Below are positions 38,309 through 46,824 of a stretch of 64,000 nt of DNA, in pieces. The stretch comes from Rhizobium jaguaris (lineage in GTDB: Bacteria > Pseudomonadota > Alphaproteobacteria > Rhizobiales > Rhizobiaceae). The first letter of the stretch is position 1. Each line of letters begins with the position of its first letter. The notes beneath the pieces are model-generated. The model saw only the letters and a program-made list of their open reading frames with translations. It did not search any database and was not told the DNA's origin. The stretch lies in assembly GCF_003627755.1 (NCBI RefSeq), contig NZ_CP032695.1, positions 1-64,000 of the forward strand, read 5' to 3'. A program made the position numbers and the translations under genes.

Positions 38309-38351
38309 GCCGAGCCGGCGCGCGGCCCTTAAGGCTGCGCGCCGGCTCGGC
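38309..38351. terminator. very stable 15-bp hairpin between MBL and MscS genes
   Basis: GCCGAGCCGGCGCGC (38309-38323) pairs perfectly with GCGCGCCGGCTCGGC (38337-38351) across a 13-nt loop that itself contains CCTTAAGG. It lies between the end of the MBL gene and the start of the co-directional MscS gene. No T-run follows on either strand. It may pause or end transcription, or protect the 3' end of the MBL mRNA. Confidence 0.55.
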
Positions 38352-38368
38352 GCCACTCTATCAGGCGG

Positions 38369-39286
38369 TTAGTAGTCCCAGAAGACCGGTACCCAGCGAA
38401 AGACGTCGCCGTCGACTGCCACATGGCCAACGGAGGGGAACGGCATGTGAGTAGCCACCAGAAGCTCGCCGGTCTCCGCCAGCTCCCGCAAAAGACGAAC
38501 GCGGACGCGGGCAGCCTCTTCCGGGTCGTGTTCGAAGCCGTTGTGCCAGTCGGGGTGCTCGAACCCGACCGCGAACACTGCATCGCCAGCGAACATCAGC
38601 CGGTCTTTGCCGGACGTCACGCGGACCACACTATGCCCGGGTGTGTGGCCGCCGGTTCGAGAGACGACCACGCCCGGCGCCACCTCGTACTCATCATCGA
38701 ACAATCGCAGCCGACTGTCGTACACCTTTCTGAAGTGCTTGGCGGCCGCTCGCAGCGCGTCCGGGAACCCGGGCGGCATTGACACATGAGAGAAATCGGG
38801 CGCCTCCCAGAATTTGACCTCTGCCGCCGCCACATGGATCCTAAGATCCGGACGCAACCGGTCCTTCACCCCGTCGACGAGCAGCCCGCCAACGTGGTCC
38901 ATATGCATGTGGGTCAGTACTACGTCGGTTACGGATCCAAGGTCGATGCCGGCGGCCTCCAGTCGCTTGATCAATTGCCCGGCTCGCGGCAAGTTCAACT
39001 CCGGGTCCAATCCCAGCCCGGCATCGATGAGGATGGTCTGCTTGCCGCTACGCACCACGACCGCGTTCAGCGCCCAGTCGAAAGCTTCCGTTGGCAGGAA
39101 CATGTCGTTCAGCCAGGCTGCGCGGTCGGCCGGGTCGGCATTGTGTCCCAACATCTTGGTTGGGAGCGGCAGCACCCCATCGCTGATCACCAGCACGTCG
39201 ATCTCGCCGATCCGCACCGCATAGCGCGACGGAACCAGCTCTTCGGGGCTCGATTTAACGGGATGAGAGGTGTTCTCTAGGATCAT
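38369..39286 (-). CDS. MBL fold metallo-hydrolase
   Basis: Metallo-beta-lactamase-fold hydrolase of 305 residues with a complete di-metal site: THMHMDHVGG (HxHxDH), a mid His in GGHTPGHS, the bridging Asp in LMFAGDAVF, and the late His in VATHMPFPSVGH. There is no signal peptide. It resembles the lactonase/quorum-quenching-like subgroup by length and motif spacing, but substrate prediction is unsafe. CAGGAGATAAAC precedes the ATG. An AhpD-like gene lies 135 bp upstream on the same strand and may share a transcript. Confidence 0.88.
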   Translation of the reverse strand: MILENTSHPVKSSPEELVPSRYAVRIGEIDVLVISDGVLPLPTKMLGHNADPADRAAWLNDMFLPTEAFDWALNAVVVRSGKQTILIDAGLGLDPELNLPRAGQLIKRLEAAGIDLGSVTDVVLTHMHMDHVGGLLVDGVKDRLRPDLRIHVAAAEVKFWEAPDFSHVSMPPGFPDALRAAAKHFRKVYDSRLRLFDDEYEVAPGVVVSRTGGHTPGHSVVRVTSGKDRLMFAGDAVFAVGFEHPDWHNGFEHDPEEAARVRVRLLRELAETGELLVATHMPFPSVGHVAVDGDVFRWVPVFWDY

Positions 39287-39421
39287 GTTTATCTCCTGTT
39301 GATCGCGGTATTGGAACCGATCAGGTCGGTTCCAGCGCTAGTGACGATGTTCACAAGATGTCTTTGTTCGCAGTCGCCCATGCGGACGCGCATCGTTTGA
39401 TGGGACCTCAAGGCGAAAGGC

Positions 39422-39901
39422 TTATTCCAGTCCGGCCTTGTCGAGCCCGTAGGCCTTGTCGGCCGAGCCCGGCACGGCCCTGAAGGCGACGCTGGCGCGG
39501 TTCCAGGCGTTGATCGCCATGATCTGGAACGTCAGGTCGGAGACTTCCTTTTCCGAAAGCTGCCCACGCACGCGCTCGTAAAGCTCGTCGGGAATGCCGC
39601 CTTCCGGCATTTTTGTCACGGCTTCGGTCCAGGCGAGCGCAGCGCGCTCGCGCGGGCTGAAAAGGTTCGATTCTCTCCAGGCGGCGATGTGATAGAGGCG
39701 AAGCGGACGTTCGCCGTGGATGGTGGCTTCCTTCGAGTGCATGTCGAGGCAAAAAGCGCAGCCGTTGATCTGTGACGCACGAATATCGACCAGATCCAAA
39801 ATGGATTGCTCGATCGAGCCCTTCTTTACTTCGTTGCTCAAGGTCATCAGGCCCTTGAACAGATCAGGCGAGAGTTGAGCGAAATTCAGTCGCTGAGTCA
39901 T
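39422..39901 (-). CDS. carboxymuconolactone decarboxylase / AhpD-like protein
   Basis: Protein of 159 residues of the CMD/AhpD family. The redox motif CAFCLDMHSKEA (CxxCxxxH) is in the middle of the helical core, preceded by ILDLVDIRASQINGC. This points to a peroxidase-type thiol activity rather than lactone decarboxylation. The C-terminal NAWNRASVAFRAVPG is typical of the YcdX/alkylhydroperoxidase-core subgroup. The ribosome binding site is weak (GGATGA). Same strand as the MBL gene. Confidence 0.88.
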   Translation of the reverse strand: MTQRLNFAQLSPDLFKGLMTLSNEVKKGSIEQSILDLVDIRASQINGCAFCLDMHSKEATIHGERPLRLYHIAAWRESNLFSPRERAALAWTEAVTKMPEGGIPDELYERVRGQLSEKEVSDLTFQIMAINAWNRASVAFRAVPGSADKAYGLDKAGLE

Positions 39902-40286
39902 AATCTGTCATCCGTTTTCGTAGGATTGAAATCTCCAAGCGGATGAGATCCGCCTTTGGACGGAGCGATGGTGACCGAGCAATCGATGCGCGAACAGCTA
40001 TACGTTTGTTAGGGGGGAAGGCTCTCCATGCCGATGCGGGTCTTTATGCATGGTGAGCGGACCGCGGCCAATGAAATGGCAGCCGAGCGTCCAACCCATC
40101 CGATCGCCCGACCTAACCCAAGGTCTACCATCACCGCCGACTGCTTTGATGGTACAAAACGTTTGGCAATACGAGGACGTCGCCATTGCGACAGGCTCAT
40201 GGGCGCCGCCTGAAGCTCCGAGCTGGGCGCGATGTTCGCAGAGCGCGGGGAGAGGCCGTTTCCGACACATATATTGAGGCAATGCC
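39902..40286. other. divergent intergenic region
   Basis: About 385 bp between the AhpD-like gene and a FixJ-type regulator gene. Small open frames on both strands resemble nothing. No hairpin or clear promoter boxes stand out apart from the ribosome binding site of the regulator (GAGGCAATGCC). Confidence 0.5.
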
Positions 40287-40925
40287 ATGCAACACGCTCA
40301 ACCGAAAGCGGACACGTCTGCCGAACCGATCGTCTATGTCGTAGACGATGACGAAGAGATGAGAGAGACGCTGCTTGACCTTTTCATGGTGACGAAGAAG
40401 CGGGCCAGTGCGTTTCCGAATGGCCCGGAATTCCTCAAAAGGGCCGATATCAGTGCTCCGGGTTGTCTTGTCGTCGATCTCAAAATGCCGGGTGGAACGG
40501 GTCTGGATCTGCAGCAGCATCTTTCTCTTGCTGGTAGCCGGCTGCCGGTTATCTTCTTGACGGGGTTCGCCGACATTCCAACAAGCGTGAAAGCGATGAA
40601 GGCAGGCGCCACGGATTTCATAACGAAGCCCTTCGCCAGCCAGGATCTTCTTGATGCCGTCGATCATGCAATCCGCCTGGATTCGGAGCGGCGCAAGACC
40701 GATGCGGAACGGGAGCGTATTCAGGCACTCGCCGACACGCTCACTCCCCGCGAGCAGGAAGTCATGCTCGCCGTGGTAAGCGGTCTGATGAACAAGCAGG
40801 TCGCCTATCAACTCGGCATCAGCGAAATGACGGTAAAACTCCATCGCATGAGCTTGATGCGCAAGATGGAGAGTCGGTCGCTTGCCGATCTTGTTCGGAA
40901 AGCCGAACGGCTTCAGCGGAATTGA
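40287..40925 (+). CDS. FixJ/NarL-type two-component response regulator
   Basis: Response regulator of 212 residues. The receiver domain is at about 14-130, with acidic pair VDDDEE, phosphoacceptor Asp in CLVVDLKMPGG, Thr in FLTGFADIP and Lys in ITKPFAS. A LuxR-type helix-turn-helix follows (LTPREQEVMLAVVSGLMNKQVAYQLGISEMTVKLHR). It is a close paralogue of the regulator at 42749-43387 (shared GLMNKQ, LGISE, VKLHR, MRKME). No sensor kinase gene adjoins it. GAGG lies 7 bases upstream of the ATG. Confidence 0.92.
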   Translation: MQHAQPKADTSAEPIVYVVDDDEEMRETLLDLFMVTKKRASAFPNGPEFLKRADISAPGCLVVDLKMPGGTGLDLQQHLSLAGSRLPVIFLTGFADIPTSVKAMKAGATDFITKPFASQDLLDAVDHAIRLDSERRKTDAERERIQALADTLTPREQEVMLAVVSGLMNKQVAYQLGISEMTVKLHRMSLMRKMESRSLADLVRKAERLQRN

Positions 40926-41021
40926 TGGAGGGAGGCGCTGCGGGAAGTAGCTGCCCGTGCGTCCTCGATTATTCCGATAAATGAGAGGATGGGGCCGGAG
41001 GCAGCGCCCTCCTCATGCCGA

Positions 41022-41990
41022 TTATCCGTTGATGAAGCTCAGAATGTCGGCATTGATGATATCCGCATGGGTCGTCGCCATTCCGTGCGGCAGGCCCTTG
41101 TAGATCTTCAGCGTCGGGTTCTTCAGAAGCTTTGCCGAGAGTACGGCCGAGTCAGCCACCGGGACGATCTGGTCATCCTCACCATGGAGGACGAGAGTCG
41201 GTATGTCGATAATCTTGAGATCTTCCGTGAAGTCCGTCTCGGAGAACGCTTTAATGCCGAGATAGTGAGCATTTATGGCGCCCGCCATGCCTTGGCGCCA
41301 CCAATTCCGGACGATAGTCTCGGATATCGTCGCGCCCGGACGGTTGAAGCCGTAGAACGGGCCGCTCGGGAAGTCGATATAAAACTGGCTTCTGTTTGCC
41401 GCGAGCGTGGACCGGAGTCCGTCGAAGACCTCAATCGGAATGCCGCCGGGATTGGCTGATGTCTTGACCATGATGGGCGGGACTGCGCCGATAAGAACGA
41501 GTTTGGAAACGCGACCCTTACCGTGACGCGCCACGTAACGCGTCGCTTCACCGCCGCCCGTGGAGTGGCCAACATGAACGGCGTTGCGCAGATCGAGATG
41601 GTCCGCGACCGCTGCAGCGTCAGCCGCATAGTGGTCCATGTCATGTCCGCCGCTGACCTGTGCTGAGCGGCCATGACCGCGGCGGTCATGCGCAACTACG
41701 CGGAAGCCCTTTTGGAGGAAGAAGATCATCTGGGCGTCCCAGTCGTCGCTGCTGAGCGGCCAGCCATGATGGAACACGATCGGCGGGGCGTCCCTTGGAC
41801 CCCAATCCTTGTAGAAGATTTCAGTTCCGTCGGCCGATGTCACGTAGTTGCCGCTCGACCTCTCAGCTGCAATCTTCTCAGGCTTCGCCGCCTGGGCTGA
41901 TTCAGCGCTCAAGGTTACCGCTGCGGCGGTGAGCGCCAATGTCCCCGTCATAATATTTCGCCGCGTCGGCGTGATAGAACGAAATTCCAT
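41022..41990 (-). CDS. exported alpha/beta hydrolase (non-haem chloroperoxidase type)
   Basis: Alpha/beta hydrolase of 322 residues with a twin-arginine signal ([21 protein letters not shown], then AESAQAA). It is thus probably folded in the cytoplasm and exported by Tat. The catalytic Ser is in [13 protein letters not shown], the acid in HGEDDQIVP, and the His in [25 protein letters not shown] and [10 protein letters not shown] are characteristic of the non-haem haloperoxidase/perhydrolase group. CAGGAGACAGGA precedes the ATG. It lies between the FixJ-type regulator genes, convergent with the first. Confidence 0.88.
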   Translation of the reverse strand: MEFRSITPTRRNIMTGTLALTAAAVTLSAESAQAAKPEKIAAERSSGNYVTSADGTEIFYKDWGPRDAPPIVFHHGWPLSSDDWDAQMIFFLQKGFRVVAHDRRGHGRSAQVSGGHDMDHYAADAAAVADHLDLRNAVHVGHSTGGGEATRYVARHGKGRVSKLVLIGAVPPIMVKTSANPGGIPIEVFDGLRSTLAANRSQFYIDFPSGPFYGFNRPGATISETIVRNWWRQGMAGAINAHYLGIKAFSETDFTEDLKIIDIPTLVLHGEDDQIVPVADSAVLSAKLLKNPTLKIYKGLPHGMATTHADIINADILSFING

Positions 41991-42299
41991 TCCTGTCTCC
42001 TGATCGGTAAACTGGTCAAAATTGGCTGCTTAGAGCTAAATAATACTTGTATAGCTCAGTTATGCGGAAGTTATATTGTTGAAATGACGCTGATTGGGAA
42101 GATATACTTTGGTTTCTCGTCAGCCAAACGATCTCGAAGCTTAGCATTCCTTGCGGGCCAGCCTATGCCGAACCGCTTCGACGATTTCGGAGCTGCAGGA
42201 TGGTAGGAGGCAGTCTGCGTGCTCGAAAGCTATACGGAAGTTGGGACCGAGTCAGTCTCTGAAGCGGAGCGAGCGCAGCTGGCCGGCCTCGCGACCCGT
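41991..42299. other. intergenic region between hydrolase and receiver genes
   Basis: About 310 bp. It contains the promoter of the minus-strand hydrolase and, on the plus strand, a possible 33-codon open frame with a strong Shine-Dalgarno sequence (see 42219-42320). Nothing else is recognised. Confidence 0.4.
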
Positions 42300-42320
42300 T
42301 TAGTCGCGCCTTGGTCTTGA
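42219..42320 (+). CDS. possible small ORF with strong ribosome binding site
   Basis: A 33-codon plus-strand frame starting with GTG at 42219. AGGAGG (42205-42210) lies 8 bases upstream, an ideal Shine-Dalgarno sequence. The peptide opens LESYTEVGTESVSEAERAQ, is acidic and helical-looking, and resembles nothing known. Its end overlaps the 3' end of the convergent receiver gene by 21 bp. It could be a real small protein or the stump of a lost gene. The evidence is the ribosome binding site alone. Confidence 0.25.
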   Translation: MLESYTEVGTESVSEAERAQLAGLATRLVAPWS

Positions 42321-42671
42321 AATGAATTCAAGGAGATAGGCGGAGCTGATCGGCTTTTCGAGGAAGCCCGCCGCGCCGCAGGATCGCGCGAGCCCCCGCG
42401 TGTGGCTGTCGGCAAAGGAGGTCATGATACAAATGGGAGGGCCGTCTATCGCGACCACCTTCCGTAAAAGGTCGATACCGTTCGTGCCCGGCATCCTGAG
42501 ATCGGCCAGGATACAATGCACCCAATCCAGATCGCCCGATGCCAGAAACGCGTCAGCAGATCCGTAGGCGACACTGTTGATACCCATCGCGTCAAAGAAG
42601 TCGCCCAGCGATTCCCGAAGGAAATGGTCGTCGTCGATAATGGCGACCGTGATTGGTGTTTTGGGCTGCAT
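42300..42671 (-). CDS. single-domain response regulator (receiver only)
   Basis: Stand-alone receiver of 123 residues. Acidic pair in AIIDDDHF, phosphoacceptor Asp in CILADLRMPGT, Thr/Ser in IMTSFAD, Lys in FLEKPIS. There is no output domain, so it would act by protein contact or as a phosphate sink. I start at 42671 (GAGG 4 bases upstream, MQPKTPIT); an in-frame ATG at 42698 adds nine residues. It is 77 bp downstream of the FixJ-type gene on the same strand and is probably in the same operon as that gene and the decayed kinase. Confidence 0.85.
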   Translation of the reverse strand: MQPKTPITVAIIDDDHFLRESLGDFFDAMGINSVAYGSADAFLASGDLDWVHCILADLRMPGTNGIDLLRKVVAIDGPPICIMTSFADSHTRGLARSCGAAGFLEKPISSAYLLEFISRPRRD

Positions 42672-42748
42672 CGAACCTCGGATTATCACTGCGGCCATAA
42701 CGGAGCGGGCCTTGTGTGAGTGGAATGGGTTTCAAGCGTAACTGTCGG

Positions 42749-43387
42749 TTAGTGCAGAAGTTGGAATTGACGCACGAGTTCGGCCAAAGACCCAGCTTCC
42801 ATCTTTCTCATGACACTGCCTCTGTGCAATTTGACCATGATCTCGCTGATGCCGAGGTCGAAAGCGATCTGCTTGTTCATGAGGCCGCTAGCGACAAGCC
42901 CCATGACCTGGGTTTCGCGCGGCGTCAGACTTGACGCCCGAGCACGCAAAGTCTGGAGAAGAACCCGGGCCTCGCGCCGTTCGCTGTCGACCGCGAATGC
43001 AGCGTTGATCGCTTCCAACAACTCAAAAGTGCTAAGCGGCTTCTGAAGAAAATCGATCGCACCGGCCTTCATCGCGTTGACGCTCGTAGCAACGTCACCA
43101 TGACCGGTCATGAAGACTACAGGCAGCTGGTACCCATTTGCATCCAGCTTGCCTTGAAATTCGATACCGCTCACGCCGGGAAGGTGGACATCGAGAAGTA
43201 TGCACCCGCCATGCTCGCGCGAAGCCCGGGCAATAAAGTCGTCGGCATTCTCGAAGGCATCCGCAGGCATTTCAAGCGATTGAAACAGGTCCAGCAGCGA
43301 AAGCCGCAATTGCTCGTCGTCTTCTACTATGTGGACGATTTGCAGAGGTGAAGGAGCAGACTCGGCGTTGCTGGAAGCGGCTGCCAT
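42749..43387 (-). CDS. FixJ-type two-component response regulator
   Basis: Response regulator of 212 residues, receiver plus LuxR-type helix-turn-helix. Receiver: IVHIVEDDEQLR, phosphoacceptor in CILLDVHLPGVSG, MTGHGDVATSV and QKPLS. Output domain: LTPRETQVMGLVASGLMNKQIAFDLGISEIMVKLHR. GGAGGACCAAAC precedes the ATG. The minus-strand sequence just upstream (43485-43740) is a broken histidine-kinase C-terminus, very probably the original partner. Signal input must now come from another kinase or be lost. Confidence 0.92.
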   Translation of the reverse strand: MAAASSNAESAPSPLQIVHIVEDDEQLRLSLLDLFQSLEMPADAFENADDFIARASREHGGCILLDVHLPGVSGIEFQGKLDANGYQLPVVFMTGHGDVATSVNAMKAGAIDFLQKPLSTFELLEAINAAFAVDSERREARVLLQTLRARASSLTPRETQVMGLVASGLMNKQIAFDLGISEIMVKLHRGSVMRKMEAGSLAELVRQFQLLH

Positions 43388-43484
43388 GTTTGGTCCTCCA
43401 ACCGAAAAAGGCCTCAGTTCACGTCTATCCTACTGCAATCCGCTCCGCGGACAAGTAAACTAAGGTATGCTATCTATTTGCAAT

Positions 43485-43740
43485 TTAACGAGTAACTTGT
43501 ACCTGCGGCGGTATCCCGCCACCATTTGGTACCGGCAAAGTGACGGTGAAAATTGCTCCGATCGCCTCGTCATTTTCGGCACTTATCGTGCCGCCGTGGT
43601 CCGCGATGATCGACCGGCAGAGAGCCAAGCGCATACCCATCCCATCGGCCTTACTAGAGAAGGATCCGTCAAAGATTTTATCGAAATCTTCTCAGCGATA
43701 CCTCCCCAATGTCCCGGACACAGAGGTAAATAGCGGAGTA
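43485..43740 (-). pseudogene. decayed sensor histidine kinase C-terminus
   Basis: On the minus strand, 43691 to 43485 reads as 68 codons of a HATPase domain ending in TAA: FDKIF, then FSSKADGMGMRLALCRSII (G2 box and following helix), ADHGGTISAEN and GAIFTVTLPVP. The frame is interrupted just upstream: TGA precedes GAA at 43691. The preceding residues (VRDIGE, equivalent to the D-x-G-x-G N/G1 box) are in another frame, needing about two single-base shifts to join. The kinase N-terminus and H-box are not found before the adjacent ABC transporter gene. It is thus a truncated, frameshifted remnant upstream of the FixJ-type gene. Confidence 0.8.
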
Positions 43741-43873
43741 GCAGCGGTGTGGCTTACACAGCGAGGGCACCGGAACTTCTGGCCCCCACATCGGCGGCGT
43801 ACAGATGAGTCAGTCGATCAGTGGCGCATCCCGAGCGCAGAAGCTTTCTAGTCCGCGAGACGTGCTGCAGTCG

Positions 43874-44755
43874 TCATCGCGAACGAGGATCGAGCGCGTC
43901 GCGCAGGCCATCGCCGAGAAGATTGAAGGACAGCACCGTCGCGAAAATCGCCAGGCCGGGCCAAAGGGCCATCCAGGGTGCGTTGCCCAGGAAACGCTGT
44001 GCGGAGTTCAGCATCGATCCCCAGGACGGAGCCGGAGGCTGTAGGCCAAGGCCGAGGAACGACATGCTGGCTTCGGCGATGATCGCCGAGGCGATGGTCA
44101 GCGTTGCCTGAACCATGAGCTGCGGCAGGATGTTCGGCAGGATGTGCCGGACCGCGATGCGCCATTGCGGATTGCCGACCGCGCTCGCCGCCTCGACATA
44201 TTCCTCTGCCTTGATGGACAGCACCTGGCCGCGCGTCAGGCGGATGAACAGCGGTGTCGCGGTAATGCCGATTGCCAGCATCGCATTGGTGAGGCTCGGA
44301 CCGAGAAAGGCGGCGAAGGCAATCGCCAGGATAAGGAAGGGGCAGGCGAGCATCGCATCGGTAAAGCGGCTGATGAAGCCGTCGACGAGGCCGCCGAGGA
44401 AGCCGGCGGCAAGCCCGAGCGGCACGCCGATCGCCATGGCGATTCCGACCGATGTCAGGCCTGCCAGCAGCGAAGCGCGTGTGCCCCAGACGATGCGGGA
44501 AAGAATGTCGCGACCCGCCTCATCCGTCCCCATCCAATGCAGCGCGGATGGCGCCTTGCGTACGGCGCTCCAGCTCTGTGCCGCCGGATCATAGGGGGCA
44601 AGAAGGGGCGCCAAAACCGCAACGAGCACCATGAACAGTACGACGACAAGGCCGATAAGCGCGCTACGCCGGCGCGCAAGCCGCCGCCAGAGGCGGCTCT
44701 GGAAGAAGCGCGTCACCGAATTGGTCGGGGCCTTGGGTTCCGTAATCGTCAGCAT
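43874..44755 (-). CDS. dipeptide-type ABC transporter permease (DppC-like)
   Basis: Inner-membrane permease of 293 residues with six helices. The N-terminal OppC_N segment (RSALIGLVVVLFMVLVAVLAPLLAPYDP) is followed by HWMGTDEAGRDILSRIVWGTRASL. The EAA loop is EYVEAASAVGNPQWRIAVRHILPN, and the C-terminus has ASMSFLGLGLQPPAPSWG. It starts 2 bases after the stop of the DppB-like gene and ends the peptide transporter operon. Confidence 0.94.
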   Translation of the reverse strand: MLTITEPKAPTNSVTRFFQSRLWRRLARRRSALIGLVVVLFMVLVAVLAPLLAPYDPAAQSWSAVRKAPSALHWMGTDEAGRDILSRIVWGTRASLLAGLTSVGIAMAIGVPLGLAAGFLGGLVDGFISRFTDAMLACPFLILAIAFAAFLGPSLTNAMLAIGITATPLFIRLTRGQVLSIKAEEYVEAASAVGNPQWRIAVRHILPNILPQLMVQATLTIASAIIAEASMSFLGLGLQPPAPSWGSMLNSAQRFLGNAPWMALWPGLAIFATVLSFNLLGDGLRDALDPRSR

Positions 44756-44757
44756 GA

Positions 44758-45699
44758 TCAGCCTCTCAATCGCGGGTTGACGAGAATATATCCTATATCC
44801 GCCAGCAGATTGAGGATGATGTAGAAGAGCGAGGTGACGAGCACGACGCCTTGCACGACGGGATAGTCGCGTGTGAAGACCGCATCGACGATCAGCTTGC
44901 CGAAGCCCGGAATCGTGAAGATCTGCTCAGTCAGGACCGCGCCGGACAGAAGCGCGCCGAATTCAAGCGCGCCGAGCGTGATGATCGGCGTCAGCGCATT
45001 GCGCATCGCATGCTTGAAGACGACCACCCACTCGCTCAGGCCCTTTGCCCGTGCTGTGCGCACATAATCGCTCTCGAGCGCCTGCAGCATCGCGCCTCGG
45101 GTATGGCGCATGATGACGCCGGCAATCGCCATGCCGAGCACGAAGGCGGGCATGATCGTCGTTGCGAGGCTCATGCGCCAGTTCTCCCAGGGGCTGACGA
45201 AGCCGGATGCCGGCAACCAGCCGAGATGCACCGAAAAGAGGAGGATGAGCATGATGCCGAGCCAGAAGTTCGGCACCGAAATGCCGGCGAGCGACACGAC
45301 GTTCGTCGCATAGTCGATTGCGGTATTCTGCTTCAGCGCGGAAATGACACCGCCGGTGATGCCAAGCACGAGCGCCACGATAATGCCCATGACCGCCAGC
45401 TGCAGCGTCACCGGCAGCTTCAGCAGAATGAGGTCGAGGACGGGCAAGTTGTGGCGCATGGATTCGCCGAGATCGCCCGACACGACGCCCTTCATCCAAA
45501 AGAGATACTGGATGATGACGGGCTGATCGAGGTGATACTGAGCGCGGATGGCCGCGAGCGTCGCCTCGTCCGGATTGTCGCCGGCCAGGATCAGCGCCGG
45601 ATCGCCGGGCAGGAGATGCTGCAGCGAAAAGATGATCATCGACAGCAGGATGATCGTCGGGATGAGCTGCAGCAGACGGCGCAAGAGAAGCGATGACAT
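44758..45699 (-). CDS. dipeptide-type ABC transporter permease (DppB-like)
   Basis: Inner-membrane permease of 313 residues. RRLLQLIPTIILLSMIIFSLQHLLPGDPA is the family N-terminus and VVFKHAMRNALTPIITLG lies in the EAA-type loop; the C-terminus is FTRDYPVVQGVVLVTSLFYIILNLLADIGYILVNPRLR. GGAGGTTGAACC precedes the ATG. The neighbouring DppF-like gene stops 3 bases before. It forms the pore with the DppC-like protein. Confidence 0.94.
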   Translation of the reverse strand: MSSLLLRRLLQLIPTIILLSMIIFSLQHLLPGDPALILAGDNPDEATLAAIRAQYHLDQPVIIQYLFWMKGVVSGDLGESMRHNLPVLDLILLKLPVTLQLAVMGIIVALVLGITGGVISALKQNTAIDYATNVVSLAGISVPNFWLGIMLILLFSVHLGWLPASGFVSPWENWRMSLATTIMPAFVLGMAIAGVIMRHTRGAMLQALESDYVRTARAKGLSEWVVVFKHAMRNALTPIITLGALEFGALLSGAVLTEQIFTIPGFGKLIVDAVFTRDYPVVQGVVLVTSLFYIILNLLADIGYILVNPRLRG

Positions 45700-45702
45700 G
45701 GT

Positions 45703-46824
45703 TCAACCTCCTGCCGCGGGCTGGACCGGCCGAACGGCCATGGCTTCGAAGGCTGCAAACAGCTTTTCGAGCTTTGGATTTCTGGGTTCGCGAACAGGTG
45801 CTGTCGCGTCGTGTCCTGGCAGTTCGTTCCAGAAGGCGCAGGCGTTGGCGTGACCGTTCGCTTCCACGTGCAACGTCATGCTGGCGGTCTGGCATTCCGG
45901 CCGGGCATAGGGGCAGCGTGTGTGTAGCCGGCAGCCCGGCGGCGGGGACAGAGGGCTCGGCAGGTCGCCGTGGAGCTGTGCCGCGCGCGAGCGCTGGTGA
46001 CTGGGGGGCGCGGCCACTGGAATCGCCGAAAGCAGGGCGCGGGTATAGGGGTGGCGGGGCGTCTCGAATATCATATCCGATGCGCCGATTTCGACCACCT
46101 TGCCGAGGTACATAACCGCGACGCGATCCGAGATATGCTTCACCACGCCGAGATCGTGCGAGATGAACACGAAAGCGAGCCCGAGGCGCTTCTGCAGGTC
46201 CTTCAGGAGATTGAGGATCTGCGCCTGGATCGAGACGTCGAGTGCGGAAACCGCTTCGTCGCAGATGATCACTTTCGGTTCGGAAGCCAACGCACGCGCG
46301 ATCACGACGCGCTGGCGCTGGCCGCCCGAGAATTCGTGGGGATAACGGTTTGCCTGTTCGGGGCGAAGGCCGACCATTTCCAGAAGTTCCGCGACCCGCT
46401 TGGCGCGCTGGCCGGCCGGCACGACGTTGTGCAGCATGAGCGGTTCTGCGATCGTCTGCGCGATCGTCATGCGCGGGTTCAGCGAGGCATAGGGATCCTG
46501 GAAAATCAGCTGAATATGCCGGCGCTGCCGGCGCATCGCCGCGCTGCTGATATTGGTGACATTCTCTCCGTCGATCAGTACTTCGCCGGCGGTCGGCCGG
46601 ATGAGGCGCATCAGGAGCCGCCCGAGGGTCGATTTACCGCAGCCGGATTCCCCGACGATTGCCAGCGTTTCGCCCGGCATGAGGGAAAACGTGACATCGT
46701 CGACGGCGCCCACCTGGGCCAGCGGACGGCCGAGGATGCTGCGCTTGATGATGAAGTTCTTGCCGAGCCCGCGCACTTCGATGATCGGCTTCTGGGCTGA
46801 CGAGGAGGAAGAGGGTTGGGTCAT
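45703..46824 (-). CDS. oligopeptide/dipeptide ABC ATPase (DppF-like)
   Basis: ATPase of 373 residues. Walker A GESGCGKST, signature EFSGGQRQRV, Walker B KVIICDEAVSALDVS, plus the C-terminal oligo_HPY domain (PYTRALLSAIPVA...GCRLHTRCPYA) with Cys residues. The start at 46824 overlaps the stop of the DppD-like gene (ATGA), with GGAGG upstream; longer in-frame versions run through that gene and are not credible. Confidence 0.94.
   Translation of the reverse strand: MTQPSSSSSAQKPIIEVRGLGKNFIIKRSILGRPLAQVGAVDDVTFSLMPGETLAIVGESGCGKSTLGRLLMRLIRPTAGEVLIDGENVTNISSAAMRRQRRHIQLIFQDPYASLNPRMTIAQTIAEPLMLHNVVPAGQRAKRVAELLEMVGLRPEQANRYPHEFSGGQRQRVVIARALASEPKVIICDEAVSALDVSIQAQILNLLKDLQKRLGLAFVFISHDLGVVKHISDRVAVMYLGKVVEIGASDMIFETPRHPYTRALLSAIPVAAPPSHQRSRAAQLHGDLPSPLSPPPGCRLHTRCPYARPECQTASMTLHVEANGHANACAFWNELPGHDATAPVREPRNPKLEKLFAAFEAMAVRPVQPAAGG

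Noticed and set aside
43467..43733. Plus-strand frames across the kinase remnant
   Set aside because: The minus strand here reads as a HATPase domain, so the plus-strand frames are shadows.
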